Below are positions 44,832-53,833 of a DNA stretch of 64,000 nucleotides, in pieces. The stretch is taken from assembly GCA_963744005.1 (NCBI GenBank), contig CAVURU010000003.1, positions 1,240,001-1,304,000 of the forward strand. Direction: 5' to 3'. How positions within the stretch are numbered: position 1 is the first letter of the stretch; every line of letters begins with the position of its first letter. Position numbers and translations under genes: made by a program. Source of the DNA: Palsa-504 sp963744005. GTDB taxonomy: Bacteria; Actinomycetota; Actinomycetes; Streptosporangiales; Streptosporangiaceae. The notes beneath the pieces are model-generated. The model was not told where the DNA came from and searched no databases. It worked only from the letters and a program-made list of their open reading frames with translations.

Positions 44832-45995
44832 TCAGGCGGGCAGGTCGGCCAGGGCAGCCAGGGCGGCCCGGTGCGCGTCCGCGGTGCCGAACGCGATCGA
44901 GTCGGCCTTGGCCCGCTTCAGGTACAGGTGCGCGGGATGCTCCCAGGTGAAGCCGATACCGCCGTGCAGCTGGACGCATTCCTGCGCGGCGTACAGGGCG
45001 GCGTCGGAGCAGTAGGCCTTGGCCAGCGCCACCGCGATCGGGGCGTCGGGGTCGCCGTCGGCCAGGCAGGCCGCCGCGTACCGGGCCGCCGCGCGGGCCT
45101 GGCTGACCGTCACCCACACGTCGGCCAGCCGGTGCTTGAGGGCCTGGAACGACCCGACCGGGCGGCCGAACTGGTGCCGCTGCTTCACGTAGGCCACGGT
45201 CATGTCCACGCATCGCTGGGCCAGCCCGACCAGCTCGCTGGCCAGCACTCCGGCCCCGGCGGCCAGCCCGGCGGCCAGCGCGCGAGAGGCCGCCGGCCCG
45301 GATACGACCAGGGTGGCGGGCGTGTCGTCGAAGGACAGGTCGCACAGCTGCCGGGTCATGTCCAGCGACACCACCGGGGCTTTGGCCACGCCGGGGGCCG
45401 ACATGTCGACCAGGTACAGCCCGTGCGGCACGCCGTCGGCCGGGACGAGCAGCACGCCCGCGGGCAGCGCGTCGGCGACCCCGGCGACCATGCCGCGCAG
45501 CCGGGCCATCCCGGTCCGGTCGTCACCCGGGCGCGGGCCGACGACCCGGACCGAGAGCGGGAAGGCGCTGCCGGGGGCGCTGGCGAACGGCACGGCCAGC
45601 GCCGCGGTCAGGCGGCCGTCCGCCATCTTCCGCAGCAGGTCCGCCGCCGGCCCTGCGGGGCCCGATACCGCGCTGAGCAGCGCAGCGGTGGCCACGACGG
45701 CGCTGCCCAGGTAGGGCACGGGGGCGACCCCGGCACCCAGCGCCTCGGCGGCCGAGCCCATCTCCCGGTAGGAGGCGCCGGCGCCGCCGTCGGCCTCCGG
45801 GATGAGCAGCCCGGCGCAGCCCAGGTCCGCGGCCAGCGCCTGCCAGAGCCCGTCGTCGTAGGTCTCGACCGACTCGATGCGGGCCCGGATCACCTCCGGG
45901 CTCCCCCGGTCGGCGAGCAGGGCGCCGATGCTGTCGCCCAGGGCCCGTTCGGTATCTGAGTACAGGAGGTCGGGAAGCTCGGCCCTATCGCTCAT
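44832..45995 (-). CDS. Acyl-CoA dehydrogenase family protein
   Basis: This 387-residue flavoprotein has the C-terminal acyl-CoA dehydrogenase fold with RHQFGRPVGSFQALKH (about 270-285) and the QLHGGIGFTWEHPAHLYLKR block (about 340-360). It lacks the usual flanking Glu-Gly motif of mitochondrial MCAD but has the family pattern of steroid- or CoA-ring-degradation dehydrogenases, which often act as pairs. The ATG at 45995 overlaps the stop of the preceding dehydrogenase gene (ATGA). The two probably form a heteromeric enzyme. The pathway is unknown. Confidence 0.82.
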   Translation of the reverse strand: MSDRAELPDLLYSDTERALGDSIGALLADRGSPEVIRARIESVETYDDGLWQALAADLGCAGLLIPEADGGAGASYREMGSAAEALGAGVAPVPYLGSAVVATAALLSAVSGPAGPAADLLRKMADGRLTAALAVPFASAPGSAFPLSVRVVGPRPGDDRTGMARLRGMVAGVADALPAGVLLVPADGVPHGLYLVDMSAPGVAKAPVVSLDMTRQLCDLSFDDTPATLVVSGPAASRALAAGLAAGAGVLASELVGLAQRCVDMTVAYVKQRHQFGRPVGSFQALKHRLADVWVTVSQARAAARYAAACLADGDPDAPIAVALAKAYCSDAALYAAQECVQLHGGIGFTWEHPAHLYLKRAKADSIAFGTADAHRAALAALADLPA

Positions 45996-47176
45996 CGCGG
46001 CAGGTCCTTCCAGGGGACGTCCTTGTCGGTCCGCGGCTCGCCGGGCAGGCCCATGACCCGCTCCGCGACGACGTTGCGGAGGACCTCCGAGGTACCCCCT
46101 TCGATGGAGTTGGCCCGGGCCCGCAGGTACCGGTAGCCGGGGCCGCGGCCGGTGAAGGCGGCGCCCGCCGGGCGGCGCATGCTCCAGTCGTCGTAGCGCA
46201 GCCCGTCACCGCCGTTGAGCTCGACCTCGAGCGCGGAGATCTCCTGGTTGAGCCGGGCAAAGACCAGCTTGGCCGCCGAGCCCTCGGGGCCGGGCTGGCC
46301 CGCGGCGAGCTGCTGGCGAAGCCGCTCGCCGGCCAGCCGGGCCACCTCGGCGTCGGTCCACAGCCGCAGCAGCCGGTCGTGCAGGCCAGGAGTGCGCAGC
46401 TCGGGACGGGACCGCCAGGTCCGGGCCAGCGGGCCGATCATGCCGCCCTCGCGGGGGTTGGCCCGGGCGGCGCCGATGCTGACCCGCTCGCTCATCAAGG
46501 TGGCGTTGGCCACCTTCCAGCCCTCGCCGACCTCGCCGATCCGGTCGGTGTCGGGGATCCACAGATCGGTCAGGAACACCTCGTTGAACTGCGCCTCCCC
46601 GGTGAGCTGGCGCAGCGGGCGTACCTCGACTCCGGGCGCCGCCATGTCCACCGAGAAGTAGGTGAGGCCCTGGTGCTTGGGCAGGTCGGGGTCGCTGCGG
46701 GCGAGCAGCAGCGCGCGCCGGGCCACGTGGGCCTGCGAGGTCCACACCTTCTGGCCGTTGACCACCCAGCCGTCGCCGTCCCGGATGGCCCGGGTGCCCA
46801 GCCCGGCCAGGTCGCTGCCCGCGCCGGGCTCGCTGAACAGCTGGCACCACACCTCCCGGCCGGTCCACAGCTCACGCAGCCAGCGCCGCCGCTGCTCCTC
46901 ACTGCCGTAGGCCAGGATGGTCGGCGCGGCCATGCCGAGGCCGATGCCGTTCTGCTCGGCGTTGTTCCCGGGCGAGCCGGCCGCGGAGAACTCGGCGTCG
47001 ACGACCCGCTGCAGCGACCGGGACAGGCCCAGCCCGCCGAGCCCCTCGGGGTAGTGGACCCAGGCCAGGCCGGCGTCGAAGCGGGCGTCGAGGAAGTCCT
47101 GCTTGGGCATGGCCTTCGGGTCGTGACCGGCCAGGAACTCGCGGGCCCGATCGCGGAGCTCAGCAGACGTCACCAT
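45992..47176 (-). CDS. Acyl-CoA dehydrogenase family protein
   Basis: This protein of 394 residues has WCQLFSEPGAGSDLAGL (about 110-125), GQKVWTSQAH, and the C-terminal SIEGGTSEVLRNVVAERVMGLP that is typical of acyl-CoA dehydrogenases in the FadE class. ATG 47176 is preferred to an upstream TTG-type start at 47209, although its ribosome site is weak. It overlaps the next dehydrogenase by four bases, indicating a coupled pair, perhaps with a role in sterol or branched-chain acid catabolism. Confidence 0.85.
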   Translation of the reverse strand: MVTSAELRDRAREFLAGHDPKAMPKQDFLDARFDAGLAWVHYPEGLGGLGLSRSLQRVVDAEFSAAGSPGNNAEQNGIGLGMAAPTILAYGSEEQRRRWLRELWTGREVWCQLFSEPGAGSDLAGLGTRAIRDGDGWVVNGQKVWTSQAHVARRALLLARSDPDLPKHQGLTYFSVDMAAPGVEVRPLRQLTGEAQFNEVFLTDLWIPDTDRIGEVGEGWKVANATLMSERVSIGAARANPREGGMIGPLARTWRSRPELRTPGLHDRLLRLWTDAEVARLAGERLRQQLAAGQPGPEGSAAKLVFARLNQEISALEVELNGGDGLRYDDWSMRRPAGAAFTGRGPGYRYLRARANSIEGGTSEVLRNVVAERVMGLPGEPRTDKDVPWKDLPR

Positions 47177-47251
47177 GATGTGTTCTTTACCACAGTTCTT
47201 CCTTAGCACACTTTGCTGGCCACCAGGCAGGGACCGGGACGGCGGGGCGGG

Positions 47252-48859
47252 TCAGGAGACGCGGCGGAAGACGTACACGTCGCCGGCGGCGAAGATCTCG
47301 GCGTAGGTGTGCGGCGGGTACAGGCTGGCGATGAAGGCCGGGACGTCGGCCGGGGCCGGGGAGTAGTCGCTGTGCAGGCCGTCGAACACGATGTACTGGG
47401 CCTGCGGGTTGCCGCTGTTGCCCAGCCAGAACGTATCGGTGCGGGCGGCCAGCGGGGCGAGCAGGTCCAGGGTGGTCAGGACGGTGGCGCCGTCCGGCAC
47501 CTGGGCCATGGCGCGGGCGGCCGCGGTCACGTGCGGGCTGATCCGGTAGGAGCCGGCCTGCCAGAGCTGGCTGAGCGGGAACTGCAGGGCGAGCGGCACG
47601 GCGATGGCCAGCAGCAGGGCCGCGCCGTAGCGCCTCGCCCCGGCCTGCGCGGCCCGCCACAGGCCGCGGCCCCCGCTGGCCCAGCCGGCCAGCCCGCCCG
47701 CGGCGTCGGCGGCCATGGCGCGCTGGATGCGGGCCAGCGCGTCGACGGCGGCCACGAAGACGACGGGCATCACGGTGGCGTTGTAGTGCCAGTAGGTGCC
47801 CCAGTAGCTGCTGTCGGTGGAGACGAAGCGCAGTGCCAGGGCGGGCACGGCGATCAGGGTGACCGGTGACCGGACGGCGATGAACGCGGTCGGCAGCAGC
47901 AGCATGACCACGGTCAGCAGCTTGTCCGGCCAGGCGTGCAGGAACTGCAGGCCCAGGCCGAACGCCGACAGGTGGCCGCCCGGGGACACGATCCCGCCGT
48001 CGTCCCAGTACTGGTACACGTGGCCCGGGTTGAAGTGCGGGATGATCAGCCCGATGGCCACGAACGACCAGGCGAAGCCCCAGATGAGCAGGAACAGCCC
48101 GGCGGCCATCCGGCGGCGGCCGCCGGGGTCGGCTGGGCCTGCGGGTCCGGCGGCCTGTCCCGGCGGCGGCGCCGCGGCCCGCAGCCCGGCCACGATCAGG
48201 TAGATCCCGATGGCGGCCACGGTGAAGCCCTGGTCCTCCTTGACGAAGACCAGCGGCACGGCCCAGGCCACCGCGACCCGGGTCTGGCCGCGGACCAGCG
48301 CGCACAGCGAGAAGGCCAGCAGCGGCACGGCGAAGGCGATCTCGTGGAAGTCGAAGTGGGCCAGCTGCTGCAGCCCCCAGCAGAACCCGTAGGCGACGGC
48401 CACGGCGCGGCCGGGGCCGGGCCCCAGTTTCTCGCGGGCGAGCTGGCTGACCGGGAAGACCGAGGCCGCGGCGAGCAGGGCCTGGGCCACGAGCAGGGTG
48501 GCGGCGGACGGGAAGATCCGGAAGAACGGGGCCAGCAGGCTGACGATGGGCTGGAAGTGGTCACCGAGCAGGTTGAAGCCCGCGCCCCTGATATCGACGA
48601 CCGGCGCGCTGAGGTCCGCGTAGTGCTTGACGTCCTCGGTGTAGATGCCCAGGTCCCAGGTGGTCGGGCTGAGCCGCATGAGCTGGGTCACCGAGATGAT
48701 GGTGTAGGCGGCGAACACGGCCGCGGCGATGACCCAGGTGACCGGGTCGGACCACGAGCCCCGCGGAGACCGAGCCTCCGGAGGCGCGACCTCGGCCGAC
48801 GTCGCCTCGGTCAGCGGGCCCGGTCCGGTGCCTGGCGGCCCTGGGTGTTGCTCCGGCAT
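47252..48859 (-). CDS. DUF2079 polytopic membrane protein
   Basis: This 535-residue protein has about ten hydrophobic segments. A first outer loop holds TTWDLGIYTEDVKHYADL (about 68-85) and GDHFQPIVSLLAPFFRIFPS, characteristic of DUF2079. The Asp in WDLGIY matches the GT-C catalytic position. A soluble C-terminal region ends the protein. The ATG at 48859 lies 40 bases after the end of the permease gene, so it may be part of the ABC operon. Its function is unknown; a polyprenol-linked sugar transfer or scaffold role is plausible. Confidence 0.78.
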   Translation of the reverse strand: MPEQHPGPPGTGPGPLTEATSAEVAPPEARSPRGSWSDPVTWVIAAAVFAAYTIISVTQLMRLSPTTWDLGIYTEDVKHYADLSAPVVDIRGAGFNLLGDHFQPIVSLLAPFFRIFPSAATLLVAQALLAAASVFPVSQLAREKLGPGPGRAVAVAYGFCWGLQQLAHFDFHEIAFAVPLLAFSLCALVRGQTRVAVAWAVPLVFVKEDQGFTVAAIGIYLIVAGLRAAAPPPGQAAGPAGPADPGGRRRMAAGLFLLIWGFAWSFVAIGLIIPHFNPGHVYQYWDDGGIVSPGGHLSAFGLGLQFLHAWPDKLLTVVMLLLPTAFIAVRSPVTLIAVPALALRFVSTDSSYWGTYWHYNATVMPVVFVAAVDALARIQRAMAADAAGGLAGWASGGRGLWRAAQAGARRYGAALLLAIAVPLALQFPLSQLWQAGSYRISPHVTAAARAMAQVPDGATVLTTLDLLAPLAARTDTFWLGNSGNPQAQYIVFDGLHSDYSPAPADVPAFIASLYPPHTYAEIFAAGDVYVFRRVS

Positions 48860-48899
48860 CGGGCGCAGGATATCGGTTCGGCCCCGCGACAGGCATGGG

Positions 48900-49735
48900 T
48901 CACACGAGCAGGAGCTTGCCGATCCGCCGGCCCGACGCGTACAGGCCGGCCGCGCCGATGGCGGCGAGGTAGGCGGCCCGCCACAGCAGGCCGGGGCCGA
49001 GCACGCCGGCGGTCACGTCGCGCAGCAGCACGACGCCCTGGTAGAGCGGCGTGAACTCGATGACGACCTGGACCGGCCGCGGGTAGACCGACAGCGGGTA
49101 GAAGGTGGCGGAGAACAGGAACAGCGGCATGCTGGCCAGCACCACGTAGTCGAAGTCCTGCCAGCTCTTCATGTAGGTGGTCCCGGTCATGCCGAGGGCG
49201 GCGAAGGCGAAGCCGATCAGGACGGCCCCCGGGACGGCCAGGATCACCCACGGCGAGTGGACCAGGCCCAGGGCCAGCATGACCAGGATGAAGGCAACGG
49301 CGTAGATGGTGCCGCGGATCAGGGCCCAGCCGATCTCGCCCAGCGCGACCTGGGACGGCCGCATCGGCGTGGCCAGCAGGGCGTCGTACAGCTTGGCGTA
49401 CTTCAGCCGGAAGAAGACGTTGAAGGTGGAGTCGTACATGGCGCCGTTCATCGAGGACACGGCGAGCAGGCCGGGCGCGACGAACTCCCGGTACGGGACG
49501 GGCTGCCCGCCCGGCCCGGGCACCTTGCCGATCAGCACGCCCAGCCCGAGGCCCGACCGACAGCAGGTAGAACAGCGGCTCGAAGATCCCGGACACGAAC
49601 ACCAGCCAGGCCCGCCGGTAGGCGCGGGCGTGCCGCTCGATCAGGCGCAGGCTGCTGGTCTCGGTGCCGGCCGCCGGCGCAGCCGGGCCAGCAGCCCGCC
49701 GCGGGCGGCAGCATCCGCAGCGTGCCGCTAGACAT
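48900..49735 (-). CDS. ABC-2 permease, NodJ-like (frame breaks)
   Basis: This gene encodes a second ABC-2 permease. The clean part (49538 down to 48900) has MNGAMYDSTFNVFFRLKYAKLYDALLATPM-like sequence and five hydrophobic segments, similar to NodJ. The N-terminal part, with ERHARAYRRAWLVFVSGIFEPLFYLLSVG, lies in another frame, so breaks exist near 49555 and near 49690. ATG 49735 starts within the end of the preceding permease gene (eight-base overlap). It likely pairs with the upstream permease as a heterodimer. The substrate is unknown; glycolipid export is typical of NodIJ relatives. Confidence 0.72.
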
Positions 49736-50551
49736 ACAGCCGCCTGCGGTAGGTGCGGGCCCCGGCCCAGATCCCGGCGGCGGTCAGCGCGGCCAGGTAG
49801 GCGGCGTCGCCGAGCAGGCCGACCGGATCGGCGGCCGCGGTCCCCAGGCTGAAGCGCCCGGCACAGGGCGACCCCGTGCCTCAGCGGCGTGGCGTAGGCG
49901 ACGGCCTGCAGCCAGCCGGGCAGCTGGGACAGCGGGAAGAACGTGCCGGAGAACAGCATCAGCGGCATCATCACGAACCGGAAGAGGTAGGAGAAGGTGG
50001 CCTCCGCGGTGACGGTGACGGCCCAGGCCGCGATGGGAGCGGCGAAGGCGGCCCCGGTCAGCACCGCGGCCGGGAAGGCCAGCACCAGCCAGGGGCTGCG
50101 GGACGCGCCGAAGGCCCAGATCAGCACCGTGACCCAGGCGGCGTGTATCGCGACGCGCATGATCATGAAGAGCAGGTGGCCGCGGAAGATGTCGGCCGGG
50201 CGCAGCGGGGAGGACTGCGCCCCGACGTAGATCCGGTTCCACTTCAGCGACCCGAACACCGGGTAGGACGCCTCCTGCATGGCGGTGTTCATCGCGCCCG
50301 AGGCCAGGATGGCCGGGGCCACGAAGGCCAGGTAGCTCACCCCGCCCAGGCTGGCCGTCCCGTGCTGGTCGACCAGCGTGCCCAGCCCGAAGCCCAGCGC
50401 GGCCAGGTAGCACACCGGCCCGAGCACGGTGGACCAAGATGCTGGAGCGCCAGATCCGCCGGTAGACGGTCAGCCAGCACCGGAAGGCCAGGAACGAGGG
50501 CGAGGAGAGCGGCCAGCTGGCCGGAGCAGGGCCGGCCACGGAGGCGGCCAT
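49728..50551 (-). CDS. ABC-2 permease (frame breaks)
   Basis: This is the first permease of the pair. It contains FLAFRCWLTVYRRIWRSS at the N-terminus, LAFVAPAILASGAMNTAMQEASYPVFGSLKW-like sequence mid-protein and about six hydrophobic segments. The frame changes near 50440 and near 49855, and in each case the family sequence resumes at once in another frame. The stop TAG is at 49728-49730. The ATG at 50551 follows a GGAGG site and lies two bases after the ATPase stop. It belongs to the 51499-48900 transporter unit. Confidence 0.72.
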
Positions 50552-50553
50552 GG

Positions 50554-51499
50554 CTAGTCCTCCAGGCGGCGGCCGGTTAGCCGGAGGAACACGTCCTCCA
50601 GGGTGCCGCGGCGGACCAGCGAGGTGAGAGGTTCCAGGCCCGGCCGCGCGGACGGCGGTCAGCGCGGCGTCCCCGTCGGGCACGTAGAGCAGGATGCGGT
50701 CAGCGAGCACCTCGGTCCGTTCGGCGGAAAAGTCCTTGAGCTTGTCGGTCGCCGCCTGGTGCAGGTCCGGGTCGAAGCGCAGCTCGAGGACCTCGGCCGA
50801 GCAGTAGCGGGCGATCAGGTCGCGGGGCGAGCCCTCGGCGGCGAACCGGCCGTGATCCATCACCACCAGCCGGTCGCACAGCTGCTCGGCCTCGTCCATG
50901 TAGTGCGTGGTCAGGATCAGCGTGACGCCGCGCTGCTTGAGCCGGAACAGCCGGTCCCACACCACGTGCCGGGCCTGCGGGTCCAGTCCGGTGGTGGGCT
51001 CGTCCAGGATGAGGATCTCGGGCTCGTTGATCAGCGAGCGGGCAATGGTCAGGCGGCGCTTGAGGCCGCCGGACAGCGGGTCGACCTGGTCGTCGGCGCG
51101 GTCGGCGAGCTGCACGAAGTCCAGCAGGGCCGCGGTCCGGTCCCGGATGACGCGGCGCGGCAGCCCGAAGTAGCGGCCGTAGACGAGCAGGTTCTCCCGC
51201 ACGGTCAGCTCGACGTCGAGGGTGTCCTCCTGCGGCACCACGCCCAGCCGGGCCCGGATGGCCGGGCCGTCCCGGACCGGATCGCGGCCGAGGATGCTCA
51301 GCTCACCGCGGGTGGGCGGCGAGACGCAGCCGATCATCCGCATGGTGGAGGACTTGCCCGCGCCGTTGGGCCCGAGGAAGCCGAAGGCCTCGCCGCGGTA
51401 CAGGTCGAAGTCGATCCCGTCGACCGCGGTGAACCCGCCGAACTGCTTGACCAGGCCGCGCGCCCGGACCAGCACCTCGGCGTCGGGACGTTCCAGCAC
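50554..51499 (-). CDS. ABC transporter ATPase, NodI-like (one frame break)
   Basis: This ATPase has Walker A GPNGAGKSS (about residue 44), the signature DPLSGGLKRR (about 140), Walker B ILILDEPTTGLD (about 160) and the TTHYMDEAEQLCDRL block. The C-terminal end (RRGTLEDVFLRLTGRRLED) is reached only after a frame change near 50640. NodI/DrrA-type subunits energise ABC-2 permeases. The GTG start at 51499 has a weak ribosome site. It leads an operon with two different permeases, so the transporter is probably one ATPase type with a permease heterodimer. Confidence 0.82.
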
Positions 51500-51619
51500 C
51501 GACCCAGGCTAGCCGCGGGTGATGACATTCCCCCAACGGTTTTGCCACCTGACCCGGACCACGACCGGGGGCGCGATAGTGTCTGGGGCATCGGGGAAGG
51601 ACCGACTCAGGGGACCGCG

Positions 51620-52102
51620 GTGAAGCCTGTGCGCGAGTTGTACGAGCGATTCCGGGTGCTGATCCACGAGGTGGCCAAGTTCGGGATCGTGGGCAGCCTC
51701 GCATTCGTGCTCACCTTCGTCCTGATCAACGTGTTCCACTCCGGCGCCCACATGGGCCCGATCCTGGCCACGACCCTGGCCAACGTCCTGGCCACGGTGT
51801 TCGCGTTCGCGGGCAACAAGTTCTGGGCGTTCCGCCATCGCCGGGGCAGCCACTGGCGCCGCGAGTCGCTGCTGTTCTTCCTGTTCAACGGGATCGGCAT
51901 CCTCATCACCGACGGCGTCGTGGCGATCGTCCACTACGGGCTCGGCCTGACCGGCAACGTCGCGTTCAACGCGGCCAACCTGGCCGGCATCGCCCTGGCC
52001 ACGATATTCCGGCTCTACAGCTACCGCCGGTGGGTCTTCCTGTACGCGGGCCCGCCCGTCGAGGAGCAGCTCGAGCCGGAGACATCCTCCCCGGGCGCCT
52101 GA
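51620..52102 (+). CDS. GtrA family membrane protein
   Basis: This protein of 160 residues has four hydrophobic segments and the GtrA pattern FGIVGSLAFVLTFVLINVF, NVLATVFAFAGNKFWAF and NFAN-like FNAANLAGIALATIFRLYSYRRWVF. GtrA proteins help move polyprenyl-linked sugars across the membrane. The GTG start at 51620 follows a short G-rich stretch. It stands alone between the ABC operon and a convergent GT51 gene, and may act with the lipid-linked sugars made by the GT2 enzyme at 30.5 kb. Confidence 0.85.
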   Translation: MKPVRELYERFRVLIHEVAKFGIVGSLAFVLTFVLINVFHSGAHMGPILATTLANVLATVFAFAGNKFWAFRHRRGSHWRRESLLFFLFNGIGILITDGVVAIVHYGLGLTGNVAFNAANLAGIALATIFRLYSYRRWVFLYAGPPVEEQLEPETSSPGA

Positions 52103-52109
52103 GCCGGCC

Positions 52110-52955
52110 CTACTGGGGCTGCTGGCAGCCGCGCACGGACGGCAGGTTGAGCGGGGCGCTGAGCGCGGCCTGCTGCTGTGCCTTGGTCAGGTAGCCGACC
52201 GAGGTCATCCGGTCGATCACGTGCACCAGCCGGGTGCGGGCGTTGTCCGGGTAGACCAGCGGGTCGTCGTAGGTCGGCGCGTTGACCGCCCCGGCCAGCA
52301 TGGCCGCCTGCACGAGGGTCAGCTGCGACGGGGGCTTGCCGAAGTAGCCGCAGCTGGCCGCCTGCAGGCCGTAGTAGCCGTGGCCGTAGTAGGCGACCTC
52401 CGCGTACATGCGCAGGATCTCGTCGCGGGTGTAGGCCTGGTTGAGCTTGACGGCCAGCACGACCTGCTCGATCGTCTGCGTGAAGCTGCTCTGCCCGGAG
52501 GTGTACAGGTTCTTGGCCAGCTGCTGGTCCAGCGTGCTGCCGCCGCCGTCGGTGTGCCCGGTGATCCAGGAGGCGGCCACCCGGACCAGGGCCAGGGGGT
52601 CGACGCCCGGATCGGTGTAGAAGCGGTGGTCCTCGGTGGCGACCAGGGCTTCGGCGAAATACTGCGGCACGGGCGGGCCCGGGTAGGCGATGTCGTGCTC
52701 GCGGGCCTGGGCCGCGGTCAGCGCGGTGGCCTGGCCGGCCGACGGGGTGATCACGTAGAGCAGCGCGACGGCCGTCACGACCAGGACGATGACGGCGGCC
52801 ACGAGCTTGATGACGGTGAAGGCCAGCCGGCGGCGCCAGCTGCGCTGCGGCAGCGGGCGGGTGCCTCCGGGGCCCCGCGGGCCTTTGGGCCCGATGGGTC
52901 CCAGCTCGTCATACTCGTCGCCGTCGGCCGCGCGGCGAGCGCCAATGACCCTCAA
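52110..52955 (-). CDS. Monofunctional GT51 transglycosylase
   Basis: This 281-residue protein has a disordered N-terminus, one membrane helix (about 45-70) and a GT51 domain with the catalytic motifs ATEDHRFYTDPGVDP (about 105-120) and GGSTLDQQLAKNLY (about 138-151). There is no penicillin-binding transpeptidase domain, so it is a monofunctional peptidoglycan glycan polymerase. The start is a TTG at 52955, with a GGAGGGG run upstream. Its stop lies eight bases from that of gtrA. Confidence 0.82.
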   Translation of the reverse strand: MRVIGARRAADGDEYDELGPIGPKGPRGPGGTRPLPQRSWRRRLAFTVIKLVAAVIVLVVTAVALLYVITPSAGQATALTAAQAREHDIAYPGPPVPQYFAEALVATEDHRFYTDPGVDPLALVRVAASWITGHTDGGGSTLDQQLAKNLYTSGQSSFTQTIEQVVLAVKLNQAYTRDEILRMYAEVAYYGHGYYGLQAASCGYFGKPPSQLTLVQAAMLAGAVNAPTYDDPLVYPDNARTRLVHVIDRMTSVGYLTKAQQQAALSAPLNLPSVRGCQQPQ

Positions 52956-53177
52956 CGACCCCGCCCCTCCGTCCGCCTGCTCCGGGCTCTTTGTGTCTCA
53001 ACGAACGAGCCGTCCCGGCCATGCCCGGCACATGCTAGCTTTCCGGCCGCCCCAGATCATGCATGCGCGGCGGCGCGCCTTGGTTCCCGCACGGTTCCTG
53101 GGCACGGCGCGATTGCGCTAAGCTGACGAGGCCAGCCCGGCGGTTGAGGGCCGGCGTCACCAGCAGCGTGGTGGCGA

Positions 53178-53255
53178 CGGGACGTGGCGCAGCTTGGTTA
53201 GCGCGTCGGTCTGGGGGACCGAAGGCCGCGAGTTCGAATCTCGCCGTCCCGACCA
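53178..53255 (+). tRNA. tRNA-Pro (anticodon GGG)
   Basis: A full cloverleaf is present. The acceptor CGGGACG pairs with CGTCCCG, and the D arm is GCGC/GCGC. The anticodon stem TCGGT/ACCGA encloses CTGGGGG with anticodon GGG, and the T arm is GCGAG-TTCGAAT-CTCGC. The CCA end is encoded. Confidence 0.95.
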
Positions 53256-53268
53256 GTGTGATCAGCCA

Positions 53269-53289
53269 GCGCGGCCGTCCGGGCCGCGC
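53269..53289 (+). terminator. Hairpin after tRNA-Pro
   Basis: GCGCGGCC/GGCCGCGC (53269-53276 / 53282-53289) with a five-base loop lies 14 bases after the tRNA 3' end. Confidence 0.6.
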
Positions 53290-53379
53290 GGCTCGGGGGC
53301 TGGCTCCCGATCTCAGCGGCGTCCTTCTTGCCGGGACCCTGGCCGACGGCAGGCGCCGCGGCTGGTGTTGACTAGCCGT

Positions 53380-53829
53380 ATGCCTGTTGAAGGAGTCTAC
53401 GAGCCGAGTCCGGCAGCCTGGGTGCGCGAGCAGGTCGAGCTCTATGAGGGCTCGAACGGGACGCAGGGCACCACGCTGCGTGACACCGGCCTGCCGGTGG
53501 TGATCGTGACCAACGTGGGGGCCAAGAGCGGCAAGGTCCACAAGACGCCGGTGATGCGCGTCGAGCACGAGGGCCGGTACGCCATGGTGGCGTCCAAGGG
53601 CGGCGCGCCGGAGCACCCGCTGTGGTACTACAGCGTCCGCGCGAACCCGCTGGTCGAGGTGCAGGACGGCGCGGACAAGCAGGACTACCGGGCCCGCGAG
53701 ATCAGCGGCGACGAGCGCACCGCGTGGTGGGACCGGGCGGTGGCAGCGTACCCGCCCTACGCGGAGTACCAGGAGAAGACCACGCGGCTGATCCCGGTGT
53801 TCGTGCTGGAGCCGACCGGCGGGGACTGA
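53380..53829 (+). CDS. Nitroreductase/quinone reductase, DDN-like F420-dependent
   Basis: This 149-residue protein has the DDN (deazaflavin-dependent nitroreductase) pattern: VTNVGAKSGKVHKTPVMRVEHEG (about 45-65) and YAMVASKGGAPEHPLWYYSVRANP (about 67-90). These proteins bind reduced F420 and reduce quinones or nitro compounds. The start ATG at 53380 is close to TTGACT-like sequence and has no clear ribosome site, so it may be leaderless. It is followed four bases later by malQ. Confidence 0.85.
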   Translation: MPVEGVYEPSPAAWVREQVELYEGSNGTQGTTLRDTGLPVVIVTNVGAKSGKVHKTPVMRVEHEGRYAMVASKGGAPEHPLWYYSVRANPLVEVQDGADKQDYRAREISGDERTAWWDRAVAAYPPYAEYQEKTTRLIPVFVLEPTGGD

Positions 53830-53833
53830 CCCG

